Shown piece after piece: positions 14,427-17,183 of a DNA stretch of 17,183 nt. Every line of letters begins with the position of its first letter. Within the stretch, counting starts at the first letter, position 1. A program made the translations under genes and the position numbers. Source of the stretch: an uncultured Bacteroidales bacterium (lineage in GTDB: Bacteria > Bacteroidota > Bacteroidia > Bacteroidales > F082); NCBI GenBank assembly GCA_937884015.1, contig CALGBV010000397.1, positions 1-17,183 on the forward strand, read 5' to 3'. The notes below the pieces were generated by a model. It was not told the origin of the DNA, searched no databases, and was given only the letters and a program-made list of their open reading frames with translations.

Positions 14427-16964
14427 TCATCTCACAATCGTAATGGAACCTTGCAAATTCAAGGTTTCCTCCCCTTCCAAACCCTGGAATTTCACTTCAC
14501 ACACATAGAAATAGGTGCCGTCAGGGCAAGGCAAATTGGTCTGGCTGTTCTTGCCATTCCAATTTATCATTGGCTCAGTCGTTTCCAAAAGCACATTTCC
14601 CCAACGGTTGAAAATCACCATTTTCACATGGTTGATAACCGGCAACTGTGCATGAATCGGAACGAACAAATCATTATAACCATCGCCATTTGGCGTGAAG
14701 ACATTGGGCAGTTCATAAACCGGACAAGTCTCATAATCAACGCAAAGCGTGTCGGATGGTTGCGATTGGTTTCCTTTTTCATCGAAAGCAACGACATAAT
14801 AGCAACCCACCACCGAAGTGATTTCCTCATGCAAATAGGAGCTTGCCTCAGGATTGTCGATTTTCGTCAGCAATTCAAAATCGTGCTGCACGGAAGTTGC
14901 GTGATAAATGCGAAAACCCGCCAAATCTTCGTCTTGTACCTTCTGCCAAGTTAGCAAATTGGTCACGGCATCGCAATCGGTTTCAACCTCAACAACCGGA
15001 CGCTCAGGCGGTTCGTTATCATTTGGCGTTGCGCTGACAATCGCCGAATAATTCATCAAAGGACTCACAATGCCATCCAATGAATAATGGCCGAAAGTGC
15101 AGACATAATAGCTGTAAGGCCTATCGTTTTCCAGCTGACTATCCACATAGTCCATTTGTGTTACTGTGGCAATTTTAACAAAAAGATTGTCTTGCTGGCG
15201 GAAAACCTGCGTGCTGTCGATAATCCAAGGCACAACTTCCGTCCATTGCAAAGTCACTTTTTCATTGCCGCCCGCTGCCGTCAGAATAATGGCCGAAGCC
15301 GATGCGCTTTCACCCATCATTTGCTGATTAGCATCGCTCATTTCAACCTGATAACTAAGGTTTTGCACCATTGCAAGGTCAACCGAATGATCTGCAAAAA
15401 CGGTATCATTGCCAGAATAAACGACGGAAGAATTTCCATCCAAATTGCGTTTCAACTGATAGCGGAAAGGCGGGACAAACTGTGCATCAATATCCATCGG
15501 TTTGGCCCATTTCACCACAACATGACCTGATTGCAAATCCTCTGGATTGTTACTCACCTGCATCATCAGAGGCAAATCGTTTTTCAGCGAAACGCAAACG
15601 GCATCGCTCACCTTGCTTTCGGCGCCATCGCGGAAAACGGCAACCATTCTGTAACTATAAATCACGCCTTGCTGCAAACCGAAATCAGTATATGCCGTTG
15701 ACGAAACATCTGAATTTTCAGAAATCATTTGATAACCTGGGCGAATGCCTGTTTCGCAAGCATCAGGTTCGTAATCATCGCAACCGATTTTTCGGTAAAC
15801 ACGCAGTGCCACAGCCTGTTGGCAAGCGTATGGCGACCACGAAAGCTGCACATCGTTGCCTTGCGGTGTACCACAAAAATCAGCCACTTTCGATCCAATG
15901 ACAGAAACATTTACCGTTTTCACATTCGTCAGACTCACTGGCTGAGCATTATCCTTGGCATGAAAAACAACCTGATAAGGTGCGCGTCGCACGTGCGAGC
16001 AATCGGTGTTCCAAATGAAATCGAAAGAAGGATTCAAGCCGACTGCCGTTTCTGGATCCATCATGGCGGGAGCGTTTGTCAACTCAAAAGGTGCGCCCGA
16101 AGCGGTCAGTTCCACAGTGTTCTGATTCGGGTCGGAAGCCGAAACCGAGAAGAAAAGCTGCCGTCCTGCCTCTACACAAGTATCATTCAAGCATTGGATT
16201 TGAGGCAAGTCGTTATTGCAAGCCGCAATCAGGATTTGCATGTCGCGAATGACGGAGCCGATTTTCACGCCGCCGCGCCATTCCTCAACGATGAAAGCCA
16301 CATTGTATTCGCCTTGCAGCATCGGATTCTCCCAATGCAATTCGCCCGTCACGGGATCCATCTCAAAAACCGATGAAGCCTGCGGATAAGTGAAACCTGG
16401 GATATCCTCGCCATTGAAACCTTTACATGGCAACAATCTGTAACTCAAGCTATCGCCATCGGGGTCGTATGCCGCGGGGTTATGAAGATAAAGTTTTCCA
16501 ACACAACCTTTGTCGATAGGCGCATTCAACAATTGGACGGAATTGTTGTTGCCAAGGAAAGGATTGATAACAAGTTCGGTCTCAATATACATAGGTATCG
16601 TGACGGAATTCTGGATATTGATGACCCCATAATTGCGGTTTGCATCCTCCATGCTGATGACATACGAACCAGCCGAAGAATAATCGTGGCGCATCTTGTA
16701 AATGTTGAGCGTATAGTCATCACCTAAATTCTGCATCACGATGCGCGGCACATAATCCTGGGAACCATCGCCCCAATTCATAAGCAGCGAATCACGTTGC
16801 AAGCCTGCCGGACTGGGTGTATAGGTATAGCAAGTCAGCGTAAATTCGTATGCATTACCGCCAAGCCATGTGTAGGTGATTTCAGCCGCACGCTGATGCG
16901 TTGCCCTTGCAGAAAAGGCAAAGGCAAAAAGCATCACGATGACAAGCAATAGTTTACGCTTCAT
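14427..16964 (-). CDS. Secreted multidomain protein with type B (gliding-associated) T9SS tail
   Basis: The protein is 845 residues from ATG 16962-16964; a TTG nine bases further upstream is less likely. The signal peptide ends near SARA|T (residue 21). The mature N-terminus THQRAAEITYTWLGGNAYEFTLTC is of a type common in large Bacteroidota surface proteins. A WGDGS PKD-like motif follows, then Ig/cadherin-like segments (DPDGDSLSYRLLPC, SASDPNQNTVEL). At least three fibronectin-III-like units follow (VQLSWSPY...LRVYRKIG, KVTLQWTEV, LLTWQKVQDEDLAGFRIYHA). The last 99 residues are a type B sorting domain: LPNVFTPNGDGYNDLFVP, VIFNRWGNVL, INWNGKN, CPDGTYFYVCEVKF. It should be exported by T9SS and attached to, or released at, the cell surface. 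Its function is unknown; adhesion is plausible. Confidence 0.9.
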   Translation of the reverse strand: MKRKLLLVIVMLFAFAFSARATHQRAAEITYTWLGGNAYEFTLTCYTYTPSPAGLQRDSLLMNWGDGSQDYVPRIVMQNLGDDYTLNIYKMRHDYSSAGSYVISMEDANRNYGVINIQNSVTIPMYIETELVINPFLGNNNSVQLLNAPIDKGCVGKLYLHNPAAYDPDGDSLSYRLLPCKGFNGEDIPGFTYPQASSVFEMDPVTGELHWENPMLQGEYNVAFIVEEWRGGVKIGSVIRDMQILIAACNNDLPQIQCLNDTCVEAGRQLFFSVSASDPNQNTVELTASGAPFELTNAPAMMDPETAVGLNPSFDFIWNTDCSHVRRAPYQVVFHAKDNAQPVSLTNVKTVNVSVIGSKVADFCGTPQGNDVQLSWSPYACQQAVALRVYRKIGCDDYEPDACETGIRPGYQMISENSDVSSTAYTDFGLQQGVIYSYRMVAVFRDGAESKVSDAVCVSLKNDLPLMMQVSNNPEDLQSGHVVVKWAKPMDIDAQFVPPFRYQLKRNLDGNSSVVYSGNDTVFADHSVDLAMVQNLSYQVEMSDANQQMMGESASASAIILTAAGGNEKVTLQWTEVVPWIIDSTQVFRQQDNLFVKIATVTQMDYVDSQLENDRPYSYYVCTFGHYSLDGIVSPLMNYSAIVSATPNDNEPPERPVVEVETDCDAVTNLLTWQKVQDEDLAGFRIYHATSVQHDFELLTKIDNPEASSYLHEEITSVVGCYYVVAFDEKGNQSQPSDTLCVDYETCPVYELPNVFTPNGDGYNDLFVPIHAQLPVINHVKMVIFNRWGNVLLETTEPMINWNGKNSQTNLPCPDGTYFYVCEVKFQGLEGEETLNLQGSITIVR

Positions 16965-16987
16965 TTGTTTCAATCCTATTGAAAGTG

Positions 16988-16995
16988 CAAATGTA
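16988..16995 (-). promoter_or_regulatory. -7 box upstream of the type B T9SS protein
   Basis: TACATTTG on the minus strand fits TAnnTTTG and lies 23 bp before the ATG at 16964. No well-spaced TTG was found upstream, so only half of the promoter is supported. Confidence 0.5.
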
Positions 16996-17036
16996 GTGTT
17001 TTTTTGGGGAAAGCAGCTATGATTTCCGCAAAACGA

Positions 17037-17086
17037 TTATTTTTGGCTATACAAGCGAATTTTTATGGGCATATAGCCAAAAATAA
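17037..17086. repeat. 15-bp perfect inverted repeat around a 20-nt loop
   Basis: TTATTTTTGGCTATA (17037-17051) and TATAGCCAAAAATAA (17072-17086) are exact inverted copies. The element starts 6 bp past the stop of the partial upstream gene. The T-run is on the 5' arm whichever strand is read, so it is not a standard intrinsic terminator with a 3' T-tract. Confidence 0.85.
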
Positions 17087-17092
17087 AGATTT

Positions 17093-17183
17093 TCATTCCA
17101 GATTACATTGTATTAACTTGAACAAAAGAACCGCATCCGAAGTGATCGGATGGCCCTTTTGCACTTGGTTGAGAAGAACGGCA
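17093..17183 (-). CDS. Possible 3' end of an unidentified gene (partial)
   Basis: On the minus strand one frame is open from the window edge to TGA at 17093-17095, giving 29 residues that include LLNQVQKGHPITSDAVLLF and end IQCNLE. The composition looks protein-like and the orientation agrees with neighbouring genes. The other two minus frames are also nearly open, so the frame choice is not certain. I do not recognise the family. Confidence 0.35.
   Translation of the reverse strand, partial: AVLLNQVQKGHPITSDAVLLFKLIQCNLE

Noticed and set aside
16965..16973. TTG start three codons upstream for the type B T9SS protein
   Set aside because: The ATG at 16964 gives a normal signal peptide beginning MKRKLLL; the extra residues add nothing.

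Overview
The window looks like Bacteroidota chromosome, most likely order Bacteroidales. The evidence is a BspA-type leucine-rich-repeat protein with a type A type IX secretion (T9SS) tail, a second secreted protein with a type B (gliding-associated) T9SS tail, two fimbrillin-like lipoproteins, a tricorn-like S41 peptidase, no clear Shine-Dalgarno sequences, and -7 boxes of the Bacteroidota form TAnnTTTG upstream of most genes. All genes except gap lie on the minus strand. No mobile-element genes, CRISPR array, rRNA or tRNA were seen.

Layout, left to right. 1-815 (-): N-terminal part of a secreted tricorn-like S41 peptidase, cut by the window edge. 816-956: spacer with three identical 14-bp repeats at a 23-bp period. 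957-5096 (-): a 1379-residue dikinase-like protein. It has a PPDK-type ATP-grasp domain and phosphohistidine motif at its C-terminus, an unrecognised helical N-terminus of about 880 residues, and no PEP/pyruvate barrel. 5153-7462 (-): BspA-like protein with 21 LRR_5 units. 7614-8621 (+): glyceraldehyde-3-phosphate dehydrogenase, transcribed divergently from the LRR gene through interleaved promoters and closed by a strong terminator.

8896-14208 holds a duplicated two-gene module. Each copy has a homologous promoter/leader, a short ORF with a conserved FDFT...APRAESV head and a divergent Gly/acidic tail ending near a Trp, then a lipoprotein of about 700 residues, then a perfect-stem terminator. 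Both lipoproteins have a fimbrillin-like N-terminus, a small cysteine-containing beta domain and a FISUMP/C-type-lectin-like C-terminal domain. In the upstream copy (module B) the extreme C-terminus resembles variable regions of diversity-generating-retroelement (DGR) targets. No reverse transcriptase or template repeat was found here, and the other copy has lost that signature.

14427-16964 (-): large secreted protein with fibronectin-like modules and a type B T9SS tail. 17093-17183 (-): probable 3' end of an unidentified gene. The strongest candidate for an under-described system is the tandem small-ORF plus lectin-like lipoprotein module. The second is the dikinase without a pyruvate barrel.
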